Source of the DNA: Scheffersomyces stipitis CBS 6054
Lineage: Eukaryota > Ascomycota > Pichiomycetes > Serinales > Debaryomycetaceae
Direction: 5' to 3'
Length of the DNA: 64,000 nucleotides
Assembly: GCF_000209165.1 (NCBI RefSeq)
Contig: NC_009048.1
Location: 868,001 to 932,000, forward strand
The first letter of the stretch is position 1. Each line of letters opens with the position of its first letter. The position numbers and the translations under genes were made by a program. The notes under the pieces were generated by a model. That model saw only the letters and a list, made by a program, of their open reading frames with translations, was not told the origin of the DNA and ran no database searches. Positions 39,220 to 49,100 of the stretch are shown piece after piece.

Positions 39220-40006
39220 GACTGAATCGCATTTTTGTATGTTAATCACCTTTATTTCAACCAAACTATTGAATAGTTTCTAGTCTTATCTTAAATACGT
39301 TCATTTCAACAACATATCACTTTGCCCGCATTCACTACAAATGTAGTTCGTTATTATAGTGCTGAAATCTAACGGTATGAAGATATATTTGCACTAGATA
39401 CTACAAAACTCAGATATGAGCAGAAAATAATAGTTGTAAATAAGTAGAAAAAAGGGCGAACATTTTTGGTGGTTCGAAAGGGTTTTATTGAAGAGAGTAA
39501 AGTTTACTTTCCCTTTAAATTCAAATTAATTGTAGACCCCAAAAGAGTTGCTCGTGATTCTTATTATAGACTACAGCCTAGCTCCATAATTATGGGACAG
39601 TAGTAAAAGCGCTGGCAAAAAATGTTAGTTCTTCAAGAAGGTTTTTTCTCCTTTCCGCCATTTTTGAGACTCATTTTTCTAATCACTGTGAGTCAAGGAT
39701 CAGGTGCACTCAATCCCACGAAATCTGTTTTAAAGGACCACGAAGATCTCCAAAATAGGGAGTTCGTATATTTCTTTACAGAACATTCTCTGAGTCGAAA
39801 ATATTATCTAATCGACCAGAGAACCCGTAAGTTCGTTGATTTCCCGGGTCTCGATTCCACTTCTCTGAATCTCTCGAACCCGGAGTTATTCTCCACTCAG
39901 ATGACTATTATCATCACGTGAAAAGTTCGATAACGAGGCGACGGTTGCAGAGGAAAAGTCGAATCATATATCATGTATTTTTCTTTCTTGATTGGTCAGT
40001 CACGCC
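39220..40006. other. Intergenic region upstream of BIO4
   Basis: No gene I would support. The 99-residue frame at 39622-39921 has no recognisable domain. It overlaps a CACGTG E-box (within ATCACGTGA at about 39912-39920), a Cbf1-type site, roughly 90 bp before the BIO4 start. Confidence 0.45.
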
Positions 40007-40660
40007 ATGAAGGGTTTACGTATATTCGTAGCTGGAACTGATACCGATGTGGGCAAGACCTTCGTGTCGTCGATATTGGCCAAACGATGGGGTTGCAATT
40101 ACTGGAAACCGATCCAAACTGGCTTGGAGTCGGAGGAAGGTGACCTTATGACCGTGAAACGGTTGACCAAGCTCAAAAGCGACCACTTCGCCTCACCACT
40201 GGTCCTGCTAAGAAAGCCATTATCTCCCTGGGTAGCGGCAATGCATGAAAATAAGGAAATTAGGGTGTCGGATTTCACAATTCCTAAGCGGTTCCAACAG
40301 AGTGAACGATGCTTGTTAGTAGAAGGAGCTGGGGGGTTGTATGTGCCGATCAACCGTAATGAGATAATGACCGATCTCATTACTCAATTGAACTGCAAGA
40401 CTCTTTTGGTATGTAGGAGTGAGCTAGGAACCATAAACCATACCTTGCTCAGTATCGAACACTTGAGAGCGCGGGGCATAGAAATTATGGCCCTAATCAT
40501 GAATGGCATTCCCAATGACGACAACGCCAAAGCCATCCATACTCTCAGTGGTGGAGTCCCCATCCTCTGTCAGATTCCACCTTCGACAAGCATCGATGAT
40601 TTGACTCTGTTAGTTCCCGATTTAGAATCGTTAGTGGGCGCAAATAGCCAATCTCCATAG
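40007..40660 (+). CDS. BIO4: Dethiobiotin synthetase (Bio4/BioD)
   Basis: Predicted 217-residue enzyme that closes the ureido ring of dethiobiotin from 7,8-diaminopelargonate, CO2 and ATP, the penultimate step of biotin synthesis. The frame extends to a TTG at 39992, but the first ATG is at 40007. P-loop AGTDTDVGKTFVSS (about residues 8-21), the KPIQTG substrate motif, the VEGAGGLYVPINRN motif (Mg/ATP site) and the nucleotide-selecting LIMNGIP are all present. The length fits the family (about 220-240). The enzyme is probably cytosolic. It is convergent with the superoxide dismutase gene (281 bp apart). No other biotin gene lies in the window. Confidence 0.9.
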   Translation: MKGLRIFVAGTDTDVGKTFVSSILAKRWGCNYWKPIQTGLESEEGDLMTVKRLTKLKSDHFASPLVLLRKPLSPWVAAMHENKEIRVSDFTIPKRFQQSERCLLVEGAGGLYVPINRNEIMTDLITQLNCKTLLVCRSELGTINHTLLSIEHLRARGIEIMALIMNGIPNDDNAKAIHTLSGGVPILCQIPPSTSIDDLTLLVPDLESLVGANSQSP

Positions 40661-40941
40661 ACTATGTATATAGCGATAAAATATATTCAAGCATATGTTT
40701 AATAACGAGCTAGCCGCTGTAAGTAGAGAAGTTGGATACAATGAAGTTTTGAAGACTGATATGTAAGGACAGATAATACCAAATTAGTACAACGAACCAG
40801 TCGCATAATTCTAGTTGAATCTAATCGCCATATCCACTGTAAAATAATAATAAACTAAAGGTCGGTCTAATCCACTCATGCATACTATAATAAAGAAAGT
40901 ACTATTCAGTTAACTAAATCTTCCAATCTCTATCCACGGTG

Positions 40942-41568
40942 TTACGCTTCTTGGAATCTTCTTTCGGCCTCTGCCCAGTTAATGACATTCCAGATGGCCT
41001 TGAAATAGTCAGCTTTGACATTCTGGTATTGTAAGTAGTAGGCATGTTCCCAGGCATCAATAGCAAGCAATGGGACCAAGGGATCCAAGAGGGTGTCTTG
41101 GTTGAAGGTAGTGACAACATCCAAAGTGTTTCCATTCTGAGTGTTCTTTGCGAGGAAGGCCCAGCCTGAACCTTGGATACCAGCAAGCTTAGCATTGGTG
41201 ATCGAAATCAAATTTTCAACCGAACCGTACTGTTCTTTGATCTGCTTACCCAAAGGAGAATCGGGAGATGGAATCTTTCCTCCCCCTTGAGATGGTGGGG
41301 CCAAAGTTTTCCAGAACAAGACATGGTTAGTATGACCACCACCATGGAACTTGATGTTTTGCTGAATCGCAATGGCAGCCTTAACATCACCTTTTGCCTC
41401 AGCTGCAAACAAAGATTCAATTGCCGCATTATAACCATTGACGTAAGTCTGGTGGTGCTTCTTGTGGTGAATCTCGTTGATCTTACCCGAAATGTGGGGT
41501 TCTAAGGCATCATAGGCCCAGTCCAACTTGGGCAACTCGATCTTGGTTCTGTTTTCTCCAGAAGACAT
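40942..41568 (-). CDS. SOD3: Manganese superoxide dismutase, cytosolic (Sod3-like)
   Basis: Predicted 208-residue Mn/Fe-SOD converting superoxide to O2 and H2O2. The long frame begins at a GTG; I use the ATG at 41566-41568, which gives MSSGENRTKIELPKLDWAYDALEP. The metal ligands are seen in order: His in HHKKHHQTYV, His in HTNHVLFW, Asp and His in IDAWEHAYYLQY. GIQGSGWAFL is the Mn-type signature. Unlike mitochondrial Sod2, no presequence is present, matching Candida Sod3, the cytosolic Mn-SOD that replaces Cu/Zn-SOD when copper is short. The 5' leader contains a GTAGTT-type repeat (minus strand, about 41590-41625). Confidence 0.88.
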   Translation of the reverse strand: MSSGENRTKIELPKLDWAYDALEPHISGKINEIHHKKHHQTYVNGYNAAIESLFAAEAKGDVKAAIAIQQNIKFHGGGHTNHVLFWKTLAPPSQGGGKIPSPDSPLGKQIKEQYGSVENLISITNAKLAGIQGSGWAFLAKNTQNGNTLDVVTTFNQDTLLDPLVPLLAIDAWEHAYYLQYQNVKADYFKAIWNVINWAEAERRFQEA

Positions 41569-42417
41569 ATTCACTAGTAAAATTAAATCTACAATTATAA
41601 CTACGACTACAACTACAACTAAAGACACATCCAGCGGCCACTTGCATGTATTTATAAGAATTCGGAAAAAGAGCCGTACTCCAAATCTTGCACTTCGAAG
41701 AGCAAATTTCCGGCTAGTTTTGGGACTCTAATGGTTATTGTGGTGCAAACTACCAAATTCAGCTGGTTTTTGAAACCGTGGCTATTACTAATTCATAGTT
41801 ACATTTGGTAATGTGAGCCCCTTAGATGTCTTCAGAGGCCCGTCATCTAAACAGGTGAACCACCACAATTCTTTTAATATTGTATGGCCCACAGTAACTG
41901 TGGATGCTCTTGTATATGGCTACAGTTGACCAGTGCAACACTATTTTCTGAAAGAAGCTATTTTCGTCTATCTTCCTCTAATAGAGATATATGTTATAAC
42001 AAATCTATATTCGTCATCATTCAATTGGCAGGATTAGTTCTTCGGTTCGTACGGTATCGATTGTCTTACTAGCTACTATTGAAATAGAATTCAATAGCTA
42101 CTGCGCTTTCAACTTTTAGAATTCATTTTCAAAGTTATTAAGTAGAAAACATCATCTGCATGATCTTTCGTTAGAACATAATTCCTTAAGAGAAACGATT
42201 ACACAGGTTCTTTTGACAGTATATGAGTAAATAACTGGAAAATAAGTATCAAAGCCCGTAGTTTCTTCGCCTCCGTATCAACTGCAATCTGTCTACGCAC
42301 GACCTTCGTTGTGCTACCGATTTTGCACCCATTTATTTGCGACCTCCTAAGATTGCCTTAATAATAATCCGTTTACATATATTAAATAGATAGCTCCGTT
42401 AAAGTAATAAATAAAAA
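41569..42417. other. 849-bp region between SOD and the second reductase gene
   Basis: Promoter of the superoxide dismutase gene plus the 3' region of the reductase gene. I see no supportable small gene. The GTAGTT-like leader repeat at 41590-41625 is the only feature. Confidence 0.45.
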
Positions 42418-44367
42418 TTAATCAAATGATTCGTCGTAAAAGTAAATATTAGGGCAATCCTTTGTCCATTTATGTTTCTGACATTCCAACTTAGCTGTAT
42501 AATTGAAAGAATGAGGTCCACAAGCAGCCACAGCCAAAGACTTGTAGAAATTTTCTTCTGGATACTTAAGACTATTGACGTGGTACTCAATAATCTGAGG
42601 GATGTTGGGACGAGTGTTATAGAAAACCTGACAGTTATTAGAGAAAACGGAGCTGGAACTTGAAGTTGCTGCCGTCAGCTTTGATTCCTTAACTATTGTT
42701 ACCTTCTCTGAACTCTTTTCCTTTGAGGTAACCTCTTCCTCAACTATTTGTGGCTCTTCAATAACTTCTTCAATAACTGTTGGTCCACTTACCTCCTGGG
42801 TTATGTAGATATCCAACATTAGCTTTCCACTATTAACATAAGGCATTAACATTTTCAATTGTGCGCTGTACCAATCAATATTCTTGAATTTCTTGATGGA
42901 CCAAGTCACACGAACGGTAGGGTTCAGCGGACGGTATAGGTAGTCTCTTTCAATCTCTCTACTTTCGATATTTTTTAGAAGGTCAAGACACACGGGGAAA
43001 ACGAACGAAGCTCCTGAGCCAGCAGCCATGAATACAATAGAGTCAAAAGTAATGAGAGGGTGAAACCTACCACCATAAGGTCCATAGAATGAAGCTTTGA
43101 GTTTCACTATTTCAGGGTTGTCCAGTTCAGTACTTGCGGTGTCTTCAACTATGGAAGAATTTTGCAGTGTCTCTTCTGTTGAATTGTTTGATTGGATAGA
43201 GGATGCTTCGCTGGCCGTATCTGCCTCCAATTGTTCTTCTTGTAGCTTTTTGACCTTTTTCATAAGCTTCTTAGTAAAGCCATTCTTAACTCTGATAATT
43301 AGCTGTATTTTTCCAGTCTCTGACAAACTAGCTATTGTGAATGGGTGTTGTTGGAATCTGCTAACTTTTCCGACTGTTAATAGGACATGTTGGCCAGCCT
43401 TCCAAGATCCGTACTTAGGAACAAATTGGTTGTACCAAACGTCGGCATTCTGACTGGATAGCTTGACTGGAATAGTGACACGGAGAGTTTTTTCGTCAAG
43501 AATTTCAAACTCTGACATACCTTTGGTTGGAGATTTAACTTTGTGAATAATACTAATAATTCTTCCGATAACCTTATCCAACACGAGTAAATGAACAGCA
43601 AGTATGACCATAGCCTTGGAACCTCCATTATGGAAGAAGGCAAGAAGCAACATTATAAATGAGAAAATACGATGCTGTACCATGAAGAAATCAAAGGCAT
43701 ATCTTCGGATGATCTTAATGTTGGCAAATGTCAACAAAAACAAACTACCATAGGACATAAACCCAAAGATCTGAGGAGGTATTTGCAACATAACAATGAA
43801 ATTCAGATCCAACCAATACTTGATGGTCATGATCATATGGACAGTAATCATAGTAAACAAAAGTCTTGCGAACCAAAAGTGCAAAAACACCAATCTTTCA
43901 GGTTTCAAGCCAGTGATAGAAGCAACAAGATCGTTTTTGGTAACCAAAAGATATATTATAGGAAGATTTCCCAAAGCGACCTTCCCAATTCTCTTGCCTA
44001 TGACGTACATTCTGGGTAAGTAGTCGATATCGATAGTATCGATATAGCAGAATCTGACGTTGACTATAATGAACATTAAAAACAAGAGTAAGACTGAAGG
44101 TTGATAATGGTAAGTCCAGCCAAAGAAGGGGATATCGAGCTTGAAGCAATGATTCAAAGAATCCCACATGTTGAAGAAGATGAATACAGGCTTGTATTTC
44201 ATAAACTTGACATCTCTCTTGCTTCTTAAAAATCTGGGAATCCAGTAGAATACAATTCCATGGAAGATAAAGACAAGGATGCAAAAGAGATAATTCAACC
44301 ACTGGTACCTAGTGCCTCTCTCCTTCTCAACAAAGAACTGTTGGTCAAAGGGAATTGACGAAGTCAT
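42418..44367 (-). CDS. Ferric-reductase-like flavocytochrome (Frp-like), second copy
   Basis: Predicted 649-residue membrane flavocytochrome. The frame reaches a TTG upstream; the first ATG is at 44365-44367. No cleaved signal is seen. Four haem-ligand His residues have the canonical 13-residue spacing: His163/His177 and His232/His246. FAD-site HPFTIAS, GPYGGRF and NADPH-site AAGSGASFVFPV follow, with two acidic, Ser-rich inserts. The C-terminus CGPHSFNYTAKLEC...YFYDESFD is typical of the family. It is divergent from a triple-CFEM gene with 1.8 kb between them. In Candida, Frp1/Frp2 ferric-reductase-like proteins are known to work with CFEM haemophores in haem uptake, so a haem-acquisition role is more likely than general iron reduction. 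This is an inference from context. Confidence 0.78.
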   Translation of the reverse strand: MTSSIPFDQQFFVEKERGTRYQWLNYLFCILVFIFHGIVFYWIPRFLRSKRDVKFMKYKPVFIFFNMWDSLNHCFKLDIPFFGWTYHYQPSVLLLFLMFIIVNVRFCYIDTIDIDYLPRMYVIGKRIGKVALGNLPIIYLLVTKNDLVASITGLKPERLVFLHFWFARLLFTMITVHMIMTIKYWLDLNFIVMLQIPPQIFGFMSYGSLFLLTFANIKIIRRYAFDFFMVQHRIFSFIMLLLAFFHNGGSKAMVILAVHLLVLDKVIGRIISIIHKVKSPTKGMSEFEILDEKTLRVTIPVKLSSQNADVWYNQFVPKYGSWKAGQHVLLTVGKVSRFQQHPFTIASLSETGKIQLIIRVKNGFTKKLMKKVKKLQEEQLEADTASEASSIQSNNSTEETLQNSSIVEDTASTELDNPEIVKLKASFYGPYGGRFHPLITFDSIVFMAAGSGASFVFPVCLDLLKNIESREIERDYLYRPLNPTVRVTWSIKKFKNIDWYSAQLKMLMPYVNSGKLMLDIYITQEVSGPTVIEEVIEEPQIVEEEVTSKEKSSEKVTIVKESKLTAATSSSSSVFSNNCQVFYNTRPNIPQIIEYHVNSLKYPEENFYKSLAVAACGPHSFNYTAKLECQKHKWTKDCPNIYFYDESFD

Positions 44368-46164
44368 AGAAAATGTCAATGAAAACTACTCTATTAAATC
44401 TACCACATTTACATCTACCTACTACACCCATGGGATGGAACCAGCCTTGCTAATAAACCATTTTGCACAAATAGGATCTACCAATCCAATGAGAAATTTT
44501 CAAATCCGCCGAGAAAAAATAGGAATGGCAACCATTGGTTGAAATCAGGTCCAATTCTTGATTTATAGTGAATGGCTATGCTGACTGCAGAAATAAAATC
44601 AACTGGGACAGTTCACCTTGGCAGAAATGTATACAAAAAATGATGACATCCAGACTGGAGTGAGACTAAATGAGCATCACAGCAGCATTCCCAGGACCAG
44701 AAACACCGCTCGAAATAAGACCAGATCTAAAGAACCATTCGATCCGTACGACATTCGCCATTTTTATCATGTCGGCAATTCAAGCCATTTTCTAAAATCA
44801 ATACCCCACTTGAACTAATGACTAGTCTAGAATGCTGGATTCCACTTGCGTCGAATAATAAAACTGGAGAGTCCCCATTAGGTTCTGGATGCAGATTTGC
44901 TCCCGATTTACGCAGCCAAATTCCTATTTACACTAGGCTCCAAATGAGCCGCAGAGGGAGAGATCAGAGCATCGATTCGTATACCTTGCAGCAAGAAAGT
45001 TCCAAACAGGTGGTTTAATGCCTCGTTTGAAATTTTTAAATTACATAATGTCGTGGAGAAATGGCTTTGAAGTTTTAATATTGTTCTTGTCGCTTAGGAG
45101 CCGCCATCTTATCTGATCAATCTACTGGCAACCTCCGAAAAGCGGAAATGAAAAGGCTTGGCACTGCTAAAAAATATTCGAGTGCAAAAAAATTGCACCA
45201 AGACTTCTATGAAAGATGAAAATACAACGTTTCTGCCCCTTAGGCTCGTTTGTACTTGGGCGACTGGAGAGCTGGTTTTAATTCCTTATAGCGTGGAATT
45301 TCATGTATTCAGTGATGCTACCCGATGTACGACACCTCCCAATACTCGAGACTTAGTTGACCGACTCCAAGATTTGCAGATCGCCAATAGTTAGCAAAAC
45401 GCTCTTGGATCGCATTCTCTGCGATTTCTCTTGGTTGCGCAGCTCGTTTCCAGTTGAACATCACCAGTTAGGAAACAACCCCTCCGTATGAAAAAGTGTA
45501 GCTACGTTCGCTATTCACCACTCCCAGTAGCCTCTCCGGCAAACCGATATGTCCGCTGCAGCCAGAGAGCCATTGTCTGGTCTGTAAATTGGAAGATGCA
45601 AAAATTAAAGTTGTAGATGCTGCAGCAGTCTTGGCTTTATCAGTCTTATACACCCAATCCGATATGTCCGTTCAAAAATAAAACCTAAACAGCGACACGA
45701 TCTCCACCTACGCTGCTCAAGTAGGCCAACTCGTATCCATATTTACCACCAGCACTTCCACTTTTGCAACCGAACTAATGCGATATTTTTTACATGCTTT
45801 CATGTAATGCACAACAACACGGCGGCATTTGTGTCCTTCTAGGACGAATTGATTGCCTTTTTAAATGAAGATGCCTGTTTTCAATAGGCTGCTTTGGACA
45901 TTGGCACATGTTGCCTAACAATAATGTCGCTGGCGACAAATTTGGGTCAGATCCATATTTAGTTTCGTGGGAGCTTGCTTTGCACCCAACGGTGATTGGA
46001 CTATTTCGAAGCGAACTTCGGAAATATATCAGTACCTGCTTGCAGCTAACGATACTGTTCTTGATCTTGATCTTGATATATATATGTGTAGGTGCGGTTG
46101 CATTTGTCAATTCGTAAAGTATAGTTCGACATAGCAAAGTAAGTGAAAAACAAGTTCTCTCGTT
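44368..46164. promoter_or_regulatory. Shared 1.8-kb divergent regulatory region (reductase / CFEM gene)
   Basis: No gene I can support; frames at 44618-44818, 44818-45018, 45158-45394 and 45908-46117 have no recognisable domains. Near its centre lies a perfect GATA-type iron motif at 45109-45117. Its length is unusual for a divergent yeast promoter and fits a pair of regulated genes. Confidence 0.5.
45109..45117 (-). promoter_or_regulatory. GATA-type iron-regulator motif (ATCAGATAA on the minus strand)
   Basis: The plus strand reads TTATCTGAT, the exact complement of ATCAGATAA. This matches the ATCWGATAA consensus of fungal iron repressors (Urbs1/Sre/Fep1 class). It lies 742 bp upstream of the reductase start and about 1050 bp upstream of the CFEM gene. 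Confidence 0.5.
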
Positions 46165-49100
46165 ATGAAGTCCTCAATAGTTTTGCTTGCAGGTGTTGCA
46201 GCCACCTTAGCAGCCGACATTACTGAAGCCCCAACCACCAGTACTGATAACCCATACACACAATACCCAAGTGTTCCTAAGACTGCATCCATCAATGGTT
46301 TTGCTGACAGAATCTATGATGATCTTCCAGCTTGTGCACAACCATGTATGTTCCAAAACACTGGTATCACCCCATGTCCATACTGGGACACTGGTTGTCT
46401 CTGTGTCATGCCTCAATTTAGTGGACTTATTGGACAGTGTATTGCCGATGCTTGTCGTGGTGAAGAGGTTCTGGTTGCTACAAGTTTGGCAATTTCTATC
46501 TGTTCTAGTGCCGGTGTATGGGAACCATACTGGATGATTCCAGCTTCTGTTTCTCAAGCTCTTGCTTCTGCTGCCGCAGAAGTTGCTACTGCCAGTGCTA
46601 CTCCTACTGACGATGCTAGTCCGACCGAAGAATCTTCCACTGTTGAAGAAACCTCTACTGCTGATGAAACATCATCCACTGAAGAAACTGAAGAGACATC
46701 CACTGAAGAAACATCTACTGATGAAGAAACATCTTCAACTGAAGAAACTACTGACGTTACTGAGACCTCTTCCGTTGAGGAAACACCTGAATCTACCACA
46801 CCAACTGTCACCGATGCTCCAACTGGATCTAGTAGCACTCCTGCTGCCCCCATCAGAACTGCTTCTATCAATGGATTTGCTGACCCAATCTACGATAAAC
46901 TTCCAGCTTGTGCCCAGCCATGTGTGTTCCAAGACACTGGTATCACTCCTTGTCCATACTGGGATGCTGGATGTCTATGCGTAATGCCTCAATTTGGCAG
47001 TCTTATTGGTGAATGTATTGCAGAAGCTTGTTGTGGTGAAGACGTTGCCTTTGCAACGAGCTTGGCTGTGTCCGTCTGTTCCAGCGCTGGTGTTAAATCC
47101 GAACCATACTGGAGAGTTGCTTCGTCTGTTTCTGATGAATTGGCTGCTGCCGCTACTGCTGAGTGTAGCGCCACTAGTTCTGCAGAAGAAACATCCTCCA
47201 CTGAAGAAACATCCTCAGTTGAAGAAACATCGTCTGCTGAAGAAACCTCATCTGCTGAAGAAACCTCTTCTGCTGATGAAACCTCTTCTGCTGATGAAAC
47301 CTCTTCTGCTGCTGAAACTTCTGCTGACGAAACATCTTCTGCTGCTGAAACTTCTGCTGACGAAACATCTTCTGCTGCAGAAACTTCTGCTGACGAAACT
47401 TCTTCTGCTGACGAAACTTCTTCTGCTGACGAAACTTCTTCTGCTGACGAAACTTCTTCTGAGGCTGAAACTTCTTCTGAGGCTGAAACTTCTGCTGAAG
47501 AAACTTCTGCTGACGAAACTTCTTCTGCTGAAGAAACTTCTTCTGCTGACGAAACACCTGAATCTACCACTCCTACTATTACCGATGCTCCTACCTCTTC
47601 TACTGATAACCCATACACGCAATATCCAAGTGTCGCTAAGACTGCATCCATCAATGGTTTTGCTGACAAAATCTATGATGATCTTCCACCTTGCGCTCAA
47701 CCATGTATGTTCCAAAACACTGGTATCACCCCATGTCCATACTGGGACACTGGTTGTCTCTGTGTCATGCCTCAATTTGGTGGACTCATTGGTGACTGTA
47801 TCGCCGATGCTTGTCGTGGTGAAGAGGTTCTGGTTGCTACAAGTTTGGCAATTTCTATCTGTTCTAGTGCCGGTGTATGGGAACCATACTGGATGATTCC
47901 AGCTTCTGTTTCCGAAGCTCTTGCTTCTGCTGCTGCAGATGTCGCTACTGCTAGTGCTACTCCAACTGACGATGCAAGCTCGGCTGAAGAATCATCTGGT
48001 GCTGAACAAACCTCTTCTGCCGATGAAACTTCGTCTGCTGCTGAAACTTCTGCTGAAGAAACTTCTTCTGCTGACGAAACTTCTTCTGCTGATGAAACTT
48101 CTGCTGAAGAAACCTCTTCTGCTGATGAATCCTCTTCTGCTGTTGAAACTTCTGCTGACGAAACATCTTCTGCTGCTGAAACATCTTCTGCTGCTGAAAC
48201 ATCTTCTGCTGCTGAAACATCTTCTGCCGATGAAACTTCTGCCGATGAATCTTCGGTTGAATCTGCCACTTCCGTCCCATTGAGTTCTGTTTCATCTAGC
48301 TCTGACGATGAAGATACCACCAGTGCTCCAGTTTCCTCTACCACACCAGAATCTTCCTACTCCTGGACTCACACTGAAACTACGACCTTCACTTTCCAAG
48401 TCACTGCTATTGCAGACGAACCAGAAACTTACTCTGCTTATGTCGATGCCAACAATGACTCGTTAACTTTGAACGAAAATAATGGTCCATTCTTTGAATT
48501 GAGACTTCCAGAAGGTTACCTTTACATAAACGGTTTGTTCGTGGATGCTCAAGACGAAACAGGTTTAACAGTTGGTACCTCCCCAGTCGGTGGATGGGAA
48601 TTCTTCGGTGATCCATTGTTGGAATTCGAAGGCAACCACAACTTCTTCATTTGTACAGATCAGGAAGTTCCAATCCAAGTTCAATCGATTGCGCCAGACT
48701 GTCTTCCTGGTGTTTTGCTTCTTACCACGGATGGAGAAAGTGCCACTTCCACCGCATCCAACGGTGAATCCTCTCAAACCGGTAATGGAGAAGGCGCTTC
48801 CACCACTGATACTGCTGGCGAAGGAGAACACTCTGACTCTACTGGATCTGTTCCTTCTGGTACCATCACCACCGTCATCACCTCTGAAGAAGTTGTTACT
48901 GTTACAAAGTGTCCCGCCACTGTGACTAACTGTCCTGCTGAATCCAAGGCTACTGTTACTATCTCTCACACTATCACCACCACGTACTGTCCAGAAGAGA
49001 CTATCTCTTCTAAGCCAACTGGTGCTGCTACTAAGGTTATCACATCTACTGATGTCTACACTGTGACCCAATGCCCAGTTACTGTCACCAACTGTCCAGC

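Noticed and set aside
39622..39921. 99-residue frame upstream of BIO4 with a hydrophobic start
   Set aside because: No recognisable domain, and it overlaps the probable BIO4 promoter.
45908..46117. 69-residue frame with a C-terminal hydrophobic segment just before the CFEM gene
   Set aside because: The hydrophobic part is translation of an AT-rich promoter repeat (TTGATCTTGATATATATA region). No support as a gene.
47174..48295. Long minus-strand frames opposite the CFEM stalk
   Set aside because: They are antisense shadows of the Ser/Glu/Thr coding repeats.
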